Below, piece by piece: positions 1-7,621 of a DNA stretch of 40,412 bases. The first letter of the stretch is position 1. Each line of letters opens with the position of its first letter. A model generated the notes under the pieces. It had not been told where the DNA came from, did not search any database, and saw only the letters and a program-made list of their open reading frames with translations. Source of the stretch: Methanobacteriota archaeon (GTDB lineage: Archaea > Halobacteriota > Methanosarcinia > Methanosarcinales > Methanosarcinaceae); contig JAENYU010000021.1 in NCBI GenBank assembly GCA_016841625.1, positions 18,110 through 58,521 of the forward strand, read 5' to 3'. The position numbers and the translations under genes were made by a program.

Positions 1-70
1 GTGATGATTGGTAAGTGATGATTGGTAAGTGATGATTGGTAAGTGATGATTGGTAAGTGATGATTGGTAG
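1..70. repeat. Tandem array of a 14-bp unit (5 copies)
   Basis: The unit GTGATGATTGGTAA is repeated head to tail four times, followed by a fifth copy whose last base is G. The array starts at the window edge, so its true length is unknown. It is non-coding and lies upstream of alaX. A 15-bp array of similar composition (GTGATTTGG core) closes the other end of the window; I cannot tell whether the two are related. Confidence 0.95.
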
Positions 71-210
71 ATTGCCAGAGCTTCGCCGGATGATTTGGAA
101 ACTCTTTTAAAGGAATATTTAGTTACCTGCTAACTATATTTTTGAATCTGTAAGCAGTTTTGAATGTCAAGACTTTAAGTACCGGACTTTTTAAAAATAG
201 AGGTTTATCC

Positions 211-945
211 ATGACTGAAGCGCTCTACTACCTTGACTGCTACCTGAAAGAATTCGAAGCCACCGTGGAAAAAGTTACCGACGGCAAGTACGTTGTTCTG
301 GACCGCACCGCTTTTTACCCCGAGAGCGGGGGGCAGCCTAACGATACCGGTAAACTTGTCCGGGAAGAGGACGGCGCCGTTTTTGAGGTTGTCTATGTTG
401 GAAAATTCGGTGACGATATCAGCCACGAAGTGGCAACTGCCGATGAAGCCGCCCCTATCCTCAAGCTAGGAGACAAAGTCAAAGGCATTATAGGCTGGGA
501 GCGCCGCTACCGGCACATGCGTATGCACACCGCGACCCACGTGGTTGCAAACGTGATAGAAAAGGAGGCAGGAGCCCAGATCACCGGGAACCAGTTGGGC
601 CTTGATAAGAGCCGGGTGGACTTCAGCCTCGAAGCTTTCGACAGGGACAAGTTTGCCGAATATGAGAAAATTGCCAATGACGTGATAGCAGAAAAGCACC
701 CGGTCAACTTCTACCTGGTCAGCCGGGAGGAGGCTGAAGAGAAACTTTCCAGGCTCACAACCCTGGCAAAGGGCTTTTCCGAGGACATCAAGGAAATCCG
801 CCTTGTAGAGATTGAGGGAATCACAATTGAAGCCTGCGGCGGGACCCACCTGAAGAATACTGGAGAAATCAAGGGGATAAGGATTGAGAAGCTTCAGAAC
901 AAGGGGAAGAGCAACAGGAGAATGTACTTCACGCTGGTGGACTGA
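211..945 (+). CDS. alaX: AlaX-type alanyl-tRNA editing protein (AlaX-M)
   Basis: A free-standing trans-editing hydrolase that deacylates mischarged Ser-tRNA(Ala) or Gly-tRNA(Ala) in the cytoplasm. It is homologous to the second additional (editing) domain of AlaRS/ThrRS. Visible motifs are the N-terminal FYPESGGQP glycine motif, the zinc-binding HTATH at residues 106-110, and CGGTH with Cys209 and His213. At 244 residues it fits the medium-length AlaX-M class. I chose ATG 211 because AGAGG lies 7-8 bases upstream and the protein then begins MTEALYYLD, the usual family start. An upstream in-frame TTG at 160 has no ribosome-binding site. It appears monocistronic. The family assignment is secure; the amino-acid specificity is inferred. 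Confidence 0.95.
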   Translation: MTEALYYLDCYLKEFEATVEKVTDGKYVVLDRTAFYPESGGQPNDTGKLVREEDGAVFEVVYVGKFGDDISHEVATADEAAPILKLGDKVKGIIGWERRYRHMRMHTATHVVANVIEKEAGAQITGNQLGLDKSRVDFSLEAFDRDKFAEYEKIANDVIAEKHPVNFYLVSREEAEEKLSRLTTLAKGFSEDIKEIRLVEIEGITIEACGGTHLKNTGEIKGIRIEKLQNKGKSNRRMYFTLVD

Positions 946-1141
946 ATCGGGACATTTACTTCAATTCGGTCCAAATTTTCTTTTTTCAGGGATCTTTGAA
1001 GAACATTCACCCTGATCACTCAGATTTGTACGTCTGATTCTTTATTCCCATCTTGAGTCCAATTTTATTCGTATCCTGATTTATTCTTTTTTGAGTTCAA
1101 AATTATTCATACCTCTCGCAACTGTTAAAATATTTGAACAG

Positions 1142-1150
1142 GTTTATATA
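1142..1150 (+). promoter_or_regulatory. Probable TATA box of the sensor kinase gene
   Basis: The 313-bp AT-rich spacer between alaX and the kinase holds TTTATATA about 110 bases before the kinase ATG. The gene has a GGTGAT ribosome-binding site at 1244-1249, complementary to the archaeal 16S 3' end. I see nothing else in this spacer beyond T-runs after alaX that could act as an archaeal U-tract terminator. Confidence 0.4.
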
Positions 1151-1258
1151 TAACAACTATTAATTTATATTTTGCAGATTTTTTCTTACATATAATATGG
1201 TATAATCCTGTCCTGAAAAAATAGTTATGCTGTTTTGAGAATATGGTGATATTGGACT

Positions 1259-4200
1259 ATGAGTGAAATCGGGGATATCACTGAAAAGGAGGGGGCCGAA
1301 GAGGAGGTAATTACAGCTCAGGAAGAGTTGCAGTTGCAGGAAAAACTGAAACTTCTCAGCTGGGCAGCCGAATCCTCAACTATTGCCCTCATCACCACGG
1401 ATTATTCGGGAAATTTGAACTATGTGAACCCGGTCGTTCCCAAAATGTGGGGGTACCGGAAAGAAGAACTTCTGGGGAGGCACTCCTCTGAGTTCTGGTA
1501 CCCTCCCTCGGAGATCCTGGAGGCAGGAAAGGAATGCCAGGAAAAAGGAGAGTGGACCGGGGAACTCGTGGCCAGAAGAAAGGACGGGACCTTATTCGAT
1601 GCACATGTTTCGTTAAGTTTGATCAGGGACGATGATGGCAAGCCCATCGGGCTTATGGGCACGTGTTTTGACATCACCGAGCGTAAGCGGGCAGAGAATG
1701 AATTGAATAAAAAAACTGAAGAGCTTTCGCTGGCAAAACAGCGTCTCGACCTGGCGCTTGAGGCTACCGGGATGGGTACATGGGACTGGGACGTTGCCAG
1801 CAACAGGCTTACCTGGGACGAACGCATGTTTCGGCTGGTGGGCATAAAGGGGGAGGAATTCGAACAGACACATGATGGTTTAATGGAGCTCAGCGATAAA
1901 ATTATGCCCCCCGAAGACCAGAAAAAAATGCAGGAAGCAATACAGGAGGTTGTGGAGGGAAAGACTGACGATTATGAAATCGAACATGGAGTTATCAGGC
2001 TTGACGGTACTATCCGCCGCTTTGCAGTTAAAGGCCATGCCTACCGGAATTCAAAGGGTGAGCTGCTGCGTTTAATCGGCACAACACAGGATATTACGGA
2101 GCGCAAAGTTGCTGAAGAGGTCCTGAGGAAAAGTGAGGCAGACCTCTCCAGGGCTCAGGCGATGGCACATCTGGGGAATTACTCCGTGAATATTCAGACC
2201 GGTGAAGTCTCCTGGTCAGAGGAGCTGGGGGCTATCTGGGGCTGCATACCCGGTGAAAAGCTGTCAATTGAAGATATCGTTTCGAAGATTCATCCCGAAG
2301 ACCTGGACACTGTTCTTGAAACGGTGCGTATGTTGCAGGAAGATGGCTGTCCTTTTAATGTCGAATACCGCATTGTTAGACCAGACGGTTCAATACTGCA
2401 TGTCCATGACAGGGGAGAGCTTATCCGGGATGAAACAGGAATTCCTTTACTAATGTTCGGAACCATCCTGGATATCACCGAGCGGAAACGGATGGAAGAG
2501 CAGTTTCACAAAGCCAGGGAAGAAGCCGAAGCTGCAAACCGGGCCAAAGGAGAATTCCTGGCAAATATGAGCCATGAGATCCGCACTCCCATGAATGCGG
2601 TTATGGGAATGCTGGAACTTCTGGAGGAAACCGACCTGAATGAGGAACAGAGGGAATACCTCAGGCTTGCTCATCTCTCTTCGGAATCACTGCTTTCCAT
2701 AATTGACGACATCCTTGATTTTTCCAGGATCGAGCAGGACAAACTGGAGCTTGAGCTCATCGGTTTCGACCTGAGGAGTTCAATTTCCCAGATAATGAAT
2801 GTAATGGGTCCTCGTGCAGATTCCAGTGACATAGAACTAATCGCAGAAGTTGGGGCTGATGTGCCAGATCTCATCATCGGGGACCCTATAAGGCTGAAAC
2901 AGGTCCTTTTCAACCTCATTGGCAATGCGGTCAAGTTCACGGAAGAAGGAAAGGTAATACTTTCAGTGGAACCCTGCAAAGGCGGGAATTCAGACGCAAA
3001 TGGAGAGCCGGAAACTGGAGAGCCGGAAACTGGAGAGCCGGAAATAAACGGGGAAATAAACCTCCTTTTCAAGATTCAGGACACGGGTATAGGCATTCCC
3101 CCGGAAAACCTTGACAGGATATTCGATGCCTTTACCCAGGCTGATGCCTCTATCACAAGGAAGTACGGCGGAACCGGCCTGGGGCTCGCAATTTCTTCCC
3201 AGCTTGTGGAACTTATGGGCGGCCAGATCCGGGTTGAGAGTGAAGTCGGGAAAGGGAGCACTTTCTATTTCAAGATAAAAGTGAAAAGAGTGGCCGGGAC
3301 GAGAACGGAGATAGGAAGCGGGGCGGGAACTGAGATTGAATCGAGAGCATATCATGCCTTGAGTATCGAAGAAAACCCGTCTCTTGAGAAGGATATGGGA
3401 AAAAAGATCGGTGAGGTACATTTGGGTGAAAAGGCTGAAAGCCTGGAAATAGAATCTGAGAATAAAGGACCCTGTGGGATAGGGTTAAACATACTTCTTG
3501 CTGATGACCATCTTATCAACCAGAAGCTTGTTTTTACGCTCCTTGAAAAGAAAGGACACAGGGTGACTCTTGCCGGAAATGGGGAGGAAGCACTGGCCAT
3601 TCTTTCAAAGCAAGATTTTGATGTTGTGTTGATGGATGTGCAGATGCCCTTGATGGACGGACTTGAGGCAAGTCGGAGGATAAGGGACAGGTCCTCCTCT
3701 GTGAAACGGCATGACATCCCTATAATTGCCCTGACGGCCCGTGCTATGAAGGAAGATCGAAAAAAGTGCATTGAAGCAGGGATGAATGATTATCTTTCAA
3801 AACCTCTGAAAAAAGGGGAACTTTTCAGGGCTCTGGAGAGGGCGTACTCAGGGACCGGTGGGAAAAGAAGGGCAGTTCCTGGTGCTCCGCTTAGCCTGTA
3901 TTCTGACCCGTTGTTCGACCTGGAACGAGGACTTGAAAGGACCGAAGGGGATGAAGAACTCCTGAGAGAAATGGTCAGAATGTTCCTTGAGACCTTTCCT
4001 GAATTGTTAGCCGCGCTGGAGAAGGCTGTGATGGAGGGTGATTTTGAGGTGCTCGAGAGAGATGTACATTCGCTAAAAAGCTCGGCGGGAGCCATAGGGG
4101 CTGATATGGTCTTCAAGGCGGCTAAAGAGCTCGAAAAAACAGGACGGGTAGAAAAAACGGAAGGCAAAACGGAAGGTAGGATGGATGAAACATCTAAAAA

Positions 4201-4273
4201 ATTTGGAGAACTGAGATGCAGGCTGGAAGAACTTGAACCGGTCCTCGTTAAATTCCTTTCCGTAGAATCCTGA
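1259..4273 (+). CDS. Hybrid sensor histidine kinase: PAS-PAS-PAS-HisKA-HATPase-REC-HPt
   Basis: A 1004-residue soluble multidomain kinase of a phosphorelay. Three PAS domains (about residues 30-145, 160-285, 290-410) each end in the ITERK signature. Then come the HisKA H-box (ANMSHEIRTP, phospho-acceptor His439), the HATPase_c N, G1 and G2 boxes (NLIGNAVKFT, DTGIGIPPE, GGTGLGLAIS), a receiver domain with phospho-acceptor Asp793 (LMDVQMP) and lysine in YLSKPLK, and a C-terminal HPt domain with His937 (DVHSLKSSAGAIGA). No membrane segment is visible, so it should sense a cytoplasmic signal, probably through PAS-bound ligand or cofactor. A 15-bp tandem repeat encodes GEPET repeats near residues 581-596, inside the ATPase region. 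The next gene is a stand-alone receiver, a natural acceptor for phosphate from His937. The signal is unknown. Confidence 0.95.
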   Translation: MSEIGDITEKEGAEEEVITAQEELQLQEKLKLLSWAAESSTIALITTDYSGNLNYVNPVVPKMWGYRKEELLGRHSSEFWYPPSEILEAGKECQEKGEWTGELVARRKDGTLFDAHVSLSLIRDDDGKPIGLMGTCFDITERKRAENELNKKTEELSLAKQRLDLALEATGMGTWDWDVASNRLTWDERMFRLVGIKGEEFEQTHDGLMELSDKIMPPEDQKKMQEAIQEVVEGKTDDYEIEHGVIRLDGTIRRFAVKGHAYRNSKGELLRLIGTTQDITERKVAEEVLRKSEADLSRAQAMAHLGNYSVNIQTGEVSWSEELGAIWGCIPGEKLSIEDIVSKIHPEDLDTVLETVRMLQEDGCPFNVEYRIVRPDGSILHVHDRGELIRDETGIPLLMFGTILDITERKRMEEQFHKAREEAEAANRAKGEFLANMSHEIRTPMNAVMGMLELLEETDLNEEQREYLRLAHLSSESLLSIIDDILDFSRIEQDKLELELIGFDLRSSISQIMNVMGPRADSSDIELIAEVGADVPDLIIGDPIRLKQVLFNLIGNAVKFTEEGKVILSVEPCKGGNSDANGEPETGEPETGEPEINGEINLLFKIQDTGIGIPPENLDRIFDAFTQADASITRKYGGTGLGLAISSQLVELMGGQIRVESEVGKGSTFYFKIKVKRVAGTRTEIGSGAGTEIESRAYHALSIEENPSLEKDMGKKIGEVHLGEKAESLEIESENKGPCGIGLNILLADDHLINQKLVFTLLEKKGHRVTLAGNGEEALAILSKQDFDVVLMDVQMPLMDGLEASRRIRDRSSSVKRHDIPIIALTARAMKEDRKKCIEAGMNDYLSKPLKKGELFRALERAYSGTGGKRRAVPGAPLSLYSDPLFDLERGLERTEGDEELLREMVRMFLETFPELLAALEKAVMEGDFEVLERDVHSLKSSAGAIGADMVFKAAKELEKTGRVEKTEGKTEGRMDETSKKFGELRCRLEELEPVLVKFLSVES

Positions 4274-4475
4274 ACAAAGATTTTTCGATCAGTCCCGGCT
4301 AAGAAGTCGCGTATAATTGGGAAAATGACTATCTGATAGTTCCAGCAAATCATTTTGAAAAAGGCTTTAATGAAGTATTTCTATATTGTTAACTGTTCCT
4401 TAAAAATATTGATATTTGAAGCTTGCACTTGAAGAGTCTTGCATAAATATCCGTTGTCCTTTAAGGGGGAGTCCA

Positions 4476-4850
4476 TTGAAAATTCTGATTGCCGAAGATG
4501 AGCCGATCTCGAATTTATGGCTTAAGACCCTTTTGACCAAGTGGGGTTATGAGGTCATTTCGACCAGGGACGGGTGTGAGGCCTGGAAAGTACTGAGCAG
4601 TGATGAACCTCCCGGAATTGCTATTCTCGACTGGGAAATGCCTGAAATGAAGGGCATAGAGGTATGTGAGAAAGCAAGAAAGGAATTGCTGAATACTAAC
4701 ACTTACATAATCCTGCTAACTGGCAGGGACCTGGATGAAGACGTGGCTAAAGGGCTTGAAGCAGGTGCGGATGATTTCATAAAGAAACCTTTCACTAATG
4801 AAGAACTCAGGGAAAAACTGAGTTCAGGTAAGAAGAAGTTGAAACTTTGA
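4476..4850 (+). CDS. Single-domain response regulator (CheY-like receiver)
   Basis: A 125-residue receiver with the acidic pocket (IAEDEP), phospho-acceptor Asp52 in ILDWEMP, Thr in LLTGRD and Lys in IKKPF. There is no DNA-binding or output domain, so it either works by protein contact or relays phosphate onward. I start it at TTG 4476 because GGGGGA (4465-4470) lies five bases upstream and the protein then begins KILIAEDE, a typical receiver N-terminus. The open frame reaches back to 4416 but without a ribosome-binding site. It follows the hybrid kinase on the same strand after about 200 bp and is its likely partner. Confidence 0.88.
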   Translation: MKILIAEDEPISNLWLKTLLTKWGYEVISTRDGCEAWKVLSSDEPPGIAILDWEMPEMKGIEVCEKARKELLNTNTYIILLTGRDLDEDVAKGLEAGADDFIKKPFTNEELREKLSSGKKKLKL

Positions 4851-4888
4851 TTCCGGTTTTCAGGCTTTCAATCCGGAAGTTTTTTTTC
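4851..4888 (+). terminator. Stem-loop plus T-run after the receiver gene
   Basis: TTCCGG (4851-4856), immediately after the stop codon, pairs with CCGGAA (4873-4878). A run of eight T follows at 4880-4887. The T-run is the likely functional part in an archaeon. It also separates this gene from the converging Mop gene. Confidence 0.6.
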
Positions 4889-4937
4889 AATCACTGCTTC
4901 ACTCCGGTTTTTCCGGATAAAAAAAGGAAGAAATTGG

Positions 4938-5147
4938 TTATTCGATGGCTAACATGACATTTGTTGCCTTGATTACCGCATATACTTCATGCCCTTCTTT
5001 TAAACCCAGGCTTTCAGCTGAATTTTTTGTGATTATTGAAGTGATTTCCGTACCGTTTGGAAGTTCAACTACAATTTCCGAATTGACCGAACCATGGACT
5101 ATGCTTTTGACCTTACCTTTCAAAACATTGCGTGCACTTATTTTCAT
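4938..5147 (-). CDS. Mop/molbindin-like TOBE-domain protein
   Basis: A 69-residue protein made of a single Mop (TOBE) domain: it begins MKISARNVLKGKV and contains the conserved VVELPNGTEITSIIT strand-turn region followed by LGLKEGHEVYAVIKATNVM. Members bind molybdate or tungstate oxyanions in the cytoplasm as oligomers, for storage or homeostasis. Length and motif order match the molbindin family. The ATG is preceded by GGGGGAG six bases upstream on the minus strand. It stands alone; no molybdate transporter or molybdoenzyme gene is seen nearby. Confidence 0.9.
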   Translation of the reverse strand: MKISARNVLKGKVKSIVHGSVNSEIVVELPNGTEITSIITKNSAESLGLKEGHEVYAVIKATNVMLAIE

Positions 5148-5256
5148 ACGTAACTCCCCCCTGCCTGACTTTTGTTTACTAATATGGTTGCTTCTGTTAA
5201 TTATAAAAATAATATGAACCTGATTTTCTGAACCTGATTTCTGATTAAATCCACTT

Positions 5257-5325
5257 CATTGGTCGCCGGTTAAGGAATTTTCTTGCCTGTATTATCATGA
5301 CTCCTCTCTTAACCGAAGACGCATG
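5257..5325. repeat. Short inverted-repeat element, relative of the MITE at 16703-16891
   Basis: The element starts CATTGGTCGCCGGTTAAG and ends with CTTAACCG followed by AAGACGCATG. Both ends match those of the 189-bp element at 16703-16891, but the internal part is only about 30 bp, so it looks like a deletion derivative. Terminal inverted repeats are visible (CGGTTAAG/CTTAACCG). No clean target duplication is left. It sits between the Mop gene and the dolichol-kinase-like gene. Confidence 0.7.
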
Positions 5326-5392
5326 TATCTCACTCGAATGTAGCAGTATTTCAGTAGGAGGTGACGGTATTTCAGTAGTAATGAACAATATT

Positions 5393-6091
5393 TCAGTAGA
5401 AGGGGACGGTAAATGAAGGGAACCAGAAATGAGCTACCAGTAAGATGAATAAGCTGACTGTCGGAACAGTGAGATTATCATCAACATTCTCTATTCGCTC
5501 AACGAATGAGCATACTATTCCTGCAAGAATTCCGGCAGGACCCAGTTTGGCGCCGATGATTATGCACAGGACCAGCATACCTACAGTGCCTTCCCAGGCT
5601 TTCGTCCGTCTGTTGTACTTTAGGTTCCTTATTATTCCGGTTATCCCATCCCCGTATGCCATGAAAAGCACGGGGATAACCCCGATCCAGAATGTTTTGT
5701 CGATGTACCAGGTAAAAAGCACTATTATTCCCCAGATGAGTGTGAAATCGACATCGTAGAGATTGTCCGGGTCCTGGAACCAGTACATCAGCCTGCCGGT
5801 CTTGTGTGGAATGTATGTCGCAAAAGCAAGTCCGATTGCAAAGACTGCCGGCACGACAGGTTCCCTGGCAAAAAAGGGCAGCAACGTTGCGGTTAGTCCT
5901 CCCGCTAAAAAATGGATTACTTTTCTTGCAAAGTATATTGACGAATTGTGCGATCTTCCCTTCTCCAGAGCAAATTCATAAGTCTTTTTTGCCAGAACAA
6001 GGATTACAAATAAATTCCAGACCCCAAGGACTGCAAATAAGGGCAGGTCCGCGATTATGGATTCCAGTGGGATTTGAAGGAAGGCTTCCAT
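5393..6091 (-). CDS. Dolichol/phytol kinase-like polytopic membrane protein
   Basis: A 232-residue integral membrane protein with about seven hydrophobic segments. It carries the hallmarks of the SEC59/DGK1/VTE5 CTP-dependent lipid kinase family: ARKVIHFLAGG near residues 54-64 and YGDGITGIIRN...KAWEGTVGM near residues 146-172, where the Asp-Gly and Lys-x-x-Glu-Gly-Thr motifs form the nucleotide site. The likely role is phosphorylation of a polyprenol or dolichol at the cytoplasmic membrane, feeding glycosylation or lipid synthesis. The exact lipid substrate cannot be read from the sequence. It starts at ATG 6091 with no clear ribosome-binding site and is monocistronic. Confidence 0.82.
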   Translation of the reverse strand: MEAFLQIPLESIIADLPLFAVLGVWNLFVILVLAKKTYEFALEKGRSHNSSIYFARKVIHFLAGGLTATLLPFFAREPVVPAVFAIGLAFATYIPHKTGRLMYWFQDPDNLYDVDFTLIWGIIVLFTWYIDKTFWIGVIPVLFMAYGDGITGIIRNLKYNRRTKAWEGTVGMLVLCIIIGAKLGPAGILAGIVCSFVERIENVDDNLTVPTVSLFILLVAHFWFPSFTVPFY

Positions 6092-6143
6092 GACACTCTG
6101 TATATCTTTAGGGTATAAGGTTTTTTGGATTTGTTATCTCTCA

Positions 6144-6388
6144 GGCGGCAGATTTGTATTCGATTGGTATTATATAAGAGTAGTAATATATACATATTCT
6201 ATGGGAAAACGAGGGCCAAAGCCTAAGTTTACTGATGTTGCCTGCCCAAATGAAGAGTGTAAAGATCACGGTGTCACTGGAAACGGAAACGTAACCGGTA
6301 ACGGTACATACCAATCAAGAAGCAAAACTGTTAGAAGATACCGCTGCCATAGCTGCGGAGAAGCGTTTTGTGATAGTACAAATACTTT
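6144..6388 (+). mobile_element. Truncated 5' part of an IS1-family element
   Basis: This stretch aligns, in the opposite orientation, with the outer 245 bp of the complete element at 6389-7553: the terminal repeat, the AT-rich leader and the first part of the transposase gene. It then stops abruptly at the edge of the complete element. The two copies are clearly diverged, so this is an older or different subtype. The pair forms an inverted repeat around the transposase gene. Confidence 0.85.
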
Positions 6389-6391
6389 GAT
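6201..6391 (+). pseudogene. IS1-type transposase, N-terminal remnant
   Basis: The remnant begins MGKRGPKPKFTDVACP and keeps the Cys4 zinc finger (CPNEEC...RCHSCGEAFC) before the homology ends after about 63 codons at the junction with the neighbouring element. The frame runs on into unrelated sequence, so no catalytic domain is encoded. Confidence 0.85.
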
Positions 6392-6400
6392 GGTCCATCT

Positions 6401-7066
6401 TTATACGATTGATGTTTTGAAACACCTAAATGTCAGCAATTGTTTTAAAGTCCACTTTGACTCAGTAATCCCTGCTTCTCTTACAGGTGTATTTTTGCAC
6501 ATAACTCCTCTTTCATCTTTGTACTTTAATCCACCATGCCCTCTACAGAAGTTAAAATGCGTGCAATAGAGCCTCATTTGACGTACTAGCCATTCTTTTA
6601 CTTTTGAAAAACCTATCGTTTTCCTTGAAACACGGTTGTTATCCTGTCTAAAAGTCAGGTTTTGTCTTTCAAGTAAAGTAGTTGAGATTTCGCTTTGTTC
6701 AATATCTTCTCCAAAGATAACCTTCTTCTCTACTTTTTCAATTATCCCGCCTTTTCTTGTTTTGATTACCTGTGCATATATCAAATCATTGGAAGGAACA
6801 AGTTTTGGTTTCTTTGGTCTTCCCCTTTTTCCTGTTCTTGGGAACTCTTCAACTACTCCATATACATTCAAAAGAGCTCCTTTATAAAATGCCAATCCAT
6901 CTGTGATAAATACAGGGATTTTTTCAGAAAGACACTTATTAACTAACTCAACCAACTTGTCTGCTACATACTGTTTTCTTGGACCTATAACAAAATCAAT
7001 TATTAGCCTACAACTTGGTACAAAAGCTACCCACATCCACATCCCATCATCTTCATAATCCTTCAT
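6401..7066 (-). CDS. IS1-type transposase, downstream frame (catalytic core)
   Basis: This frame carries the rest of the DDE domain: the second Asp in FITDGLAFYKGAL and the Glu in LLERQNLTFRQDNNR, with the following Arg-rich IS1 signature. It continues open upstream of its first ATG to the A8 run at 7078-7085, which shows it is normally translated as a fusion with the upstream frame. The fused product would be about 360 residues, the size of the single-frame archaeal IS1 subgroup. Whether the element is active depends on how the frame break is resolved. Confidence 0.85.
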   Translation of the reverse strand: MKDYEDDGMWMWVAFVPSCRLIIDFVIGPRKQYVADKLVELVNKCLSEKIPVFITDGLAFYKGALLNVYGVVEEFPRTGKRGRPKKPKLVPSNDLIYAQVIKTRKGGIIEKVEKKVIFGEDIEQSEISTTLLERQNLTFRQDNNRVSRKTIGFSKVKEWLVRQMRLYCTHFNFCRGHGGLKYKDERGVMCKNTPVREAGITESKWTLKQLLTFRCFKTSIV

Positions 7067-7496
7067 TCGTGGAACTATTTTTTTTGACTATCACCCATAG
7101 TTCATCCATTTCAACCTTCGGTACATCGAGGTTCGTCATCAAATTGTCATTTACTTTCTCACACTGCTCAGCTGCACGGGCTAACCATCGTTTCACACTG
7201 GCTGCTTCTACCTCTAAAACCTCTGCAATGGCTTCAATACTCATCCCTTTCATGGACATTTTAAGAGCTAAATCGATGATTTTCTCATCTTTGCGAAGAT
7301 CATGATAAAAAGTGCCTGTATGGTCACAAAATGCTTTGCCGCAGTGACGGCAAATGTATCTTCTTGTTTTTTCTCCACGGCTTATGTAAGTCCCATTTCC
7401 AACAACGTTCTCCTGACCAGTTTGACCATAGAGATCACAGTCTTCATTCGGACAGGCAACGTCAGTAAACTGTGGCTTTGGACCTCGTTTTCCCAT
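7053..7496 (-). CDS. IS1-type transposase, upstream frame (zinc finger, HTH, first catalytic Asp)
   Basis: A 147-residue frame that begins MGKRGPKPQFTDVACP and contains a Cys4 zinc finger (CPNEDC...CRHCGKAFC), a helix-turn-helix (MSIEAIAEVLEVEAASVKRW) and the first DDE aspartate in VEMDELW. It runs out of phase with the catalytic frame at an A8 run (T8 at 7078-7085 on the plus strand). Moving from this frame to the next requires a +1 (or -2) shift at that run, or one base fewer in the run. So either recoding or a single-base insertion separates the two halves. The ATG lies in the AT-rich leader close to the element end. Confidence 0.85.
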   Translation of the reverse strand: MGKRGPKPQFTDVACPNEDCDLYGQTGQENVVGNGTYISRGEKTRRYICRHCGKAFCDHTGTFYHDLRKDEKIIDLALKMSMKGMSIEAIAEVLEVEAASVKRWLARAAEQCEKVNDNLMTNLDVPKVEMDELWVIVKKNSSTNEGL

Positions 7497-7621
7497 GATT
7501 ATAATATTTATAATTACTAATATATAATATCAATCAAATAAAAATTGGCCATCGGGGGCTAAACGGAGGCTAAATTTAATTGATATGAAATTTGGGCAGG
7601 TGTGTGTTTCTTCTGTCAACC

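Larger units (their letters stand above)
6389..7553 (-). mobile_element. Complete IS1-family insertion sequence (about 1165 bp)
   Basis: The boundaries come from imperfect inverted repeats of about 23 bp: the left end at 6389 starts GATGGTCCATCTTTAT, and the right end read on the minus strand from 7553 starts GATGGCCAATTTTTAT; both finish in GATTG. It carries two overlapping transposase frames with the IS1 DDE motifs. No obvious target duplication flanks it; the left flank is a fragment of a related IS1 copy and the right flank is unrelated sequence, suggesting a deletion or recombination after insertion. Confidence 0.8.

Noticed and set aside
1-70. CRISPR-like array (also the arrays at 31031 and 40262)
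   Set aside because: The repeats are contiguous with no unique spacers and the units are only 14-16 bp; no cas genes are present.
160-210. Upstream TTG start for alaX
   Set aside because: No ribosome-binding site, and family homology begins at ATG 211 behind AGAGG.
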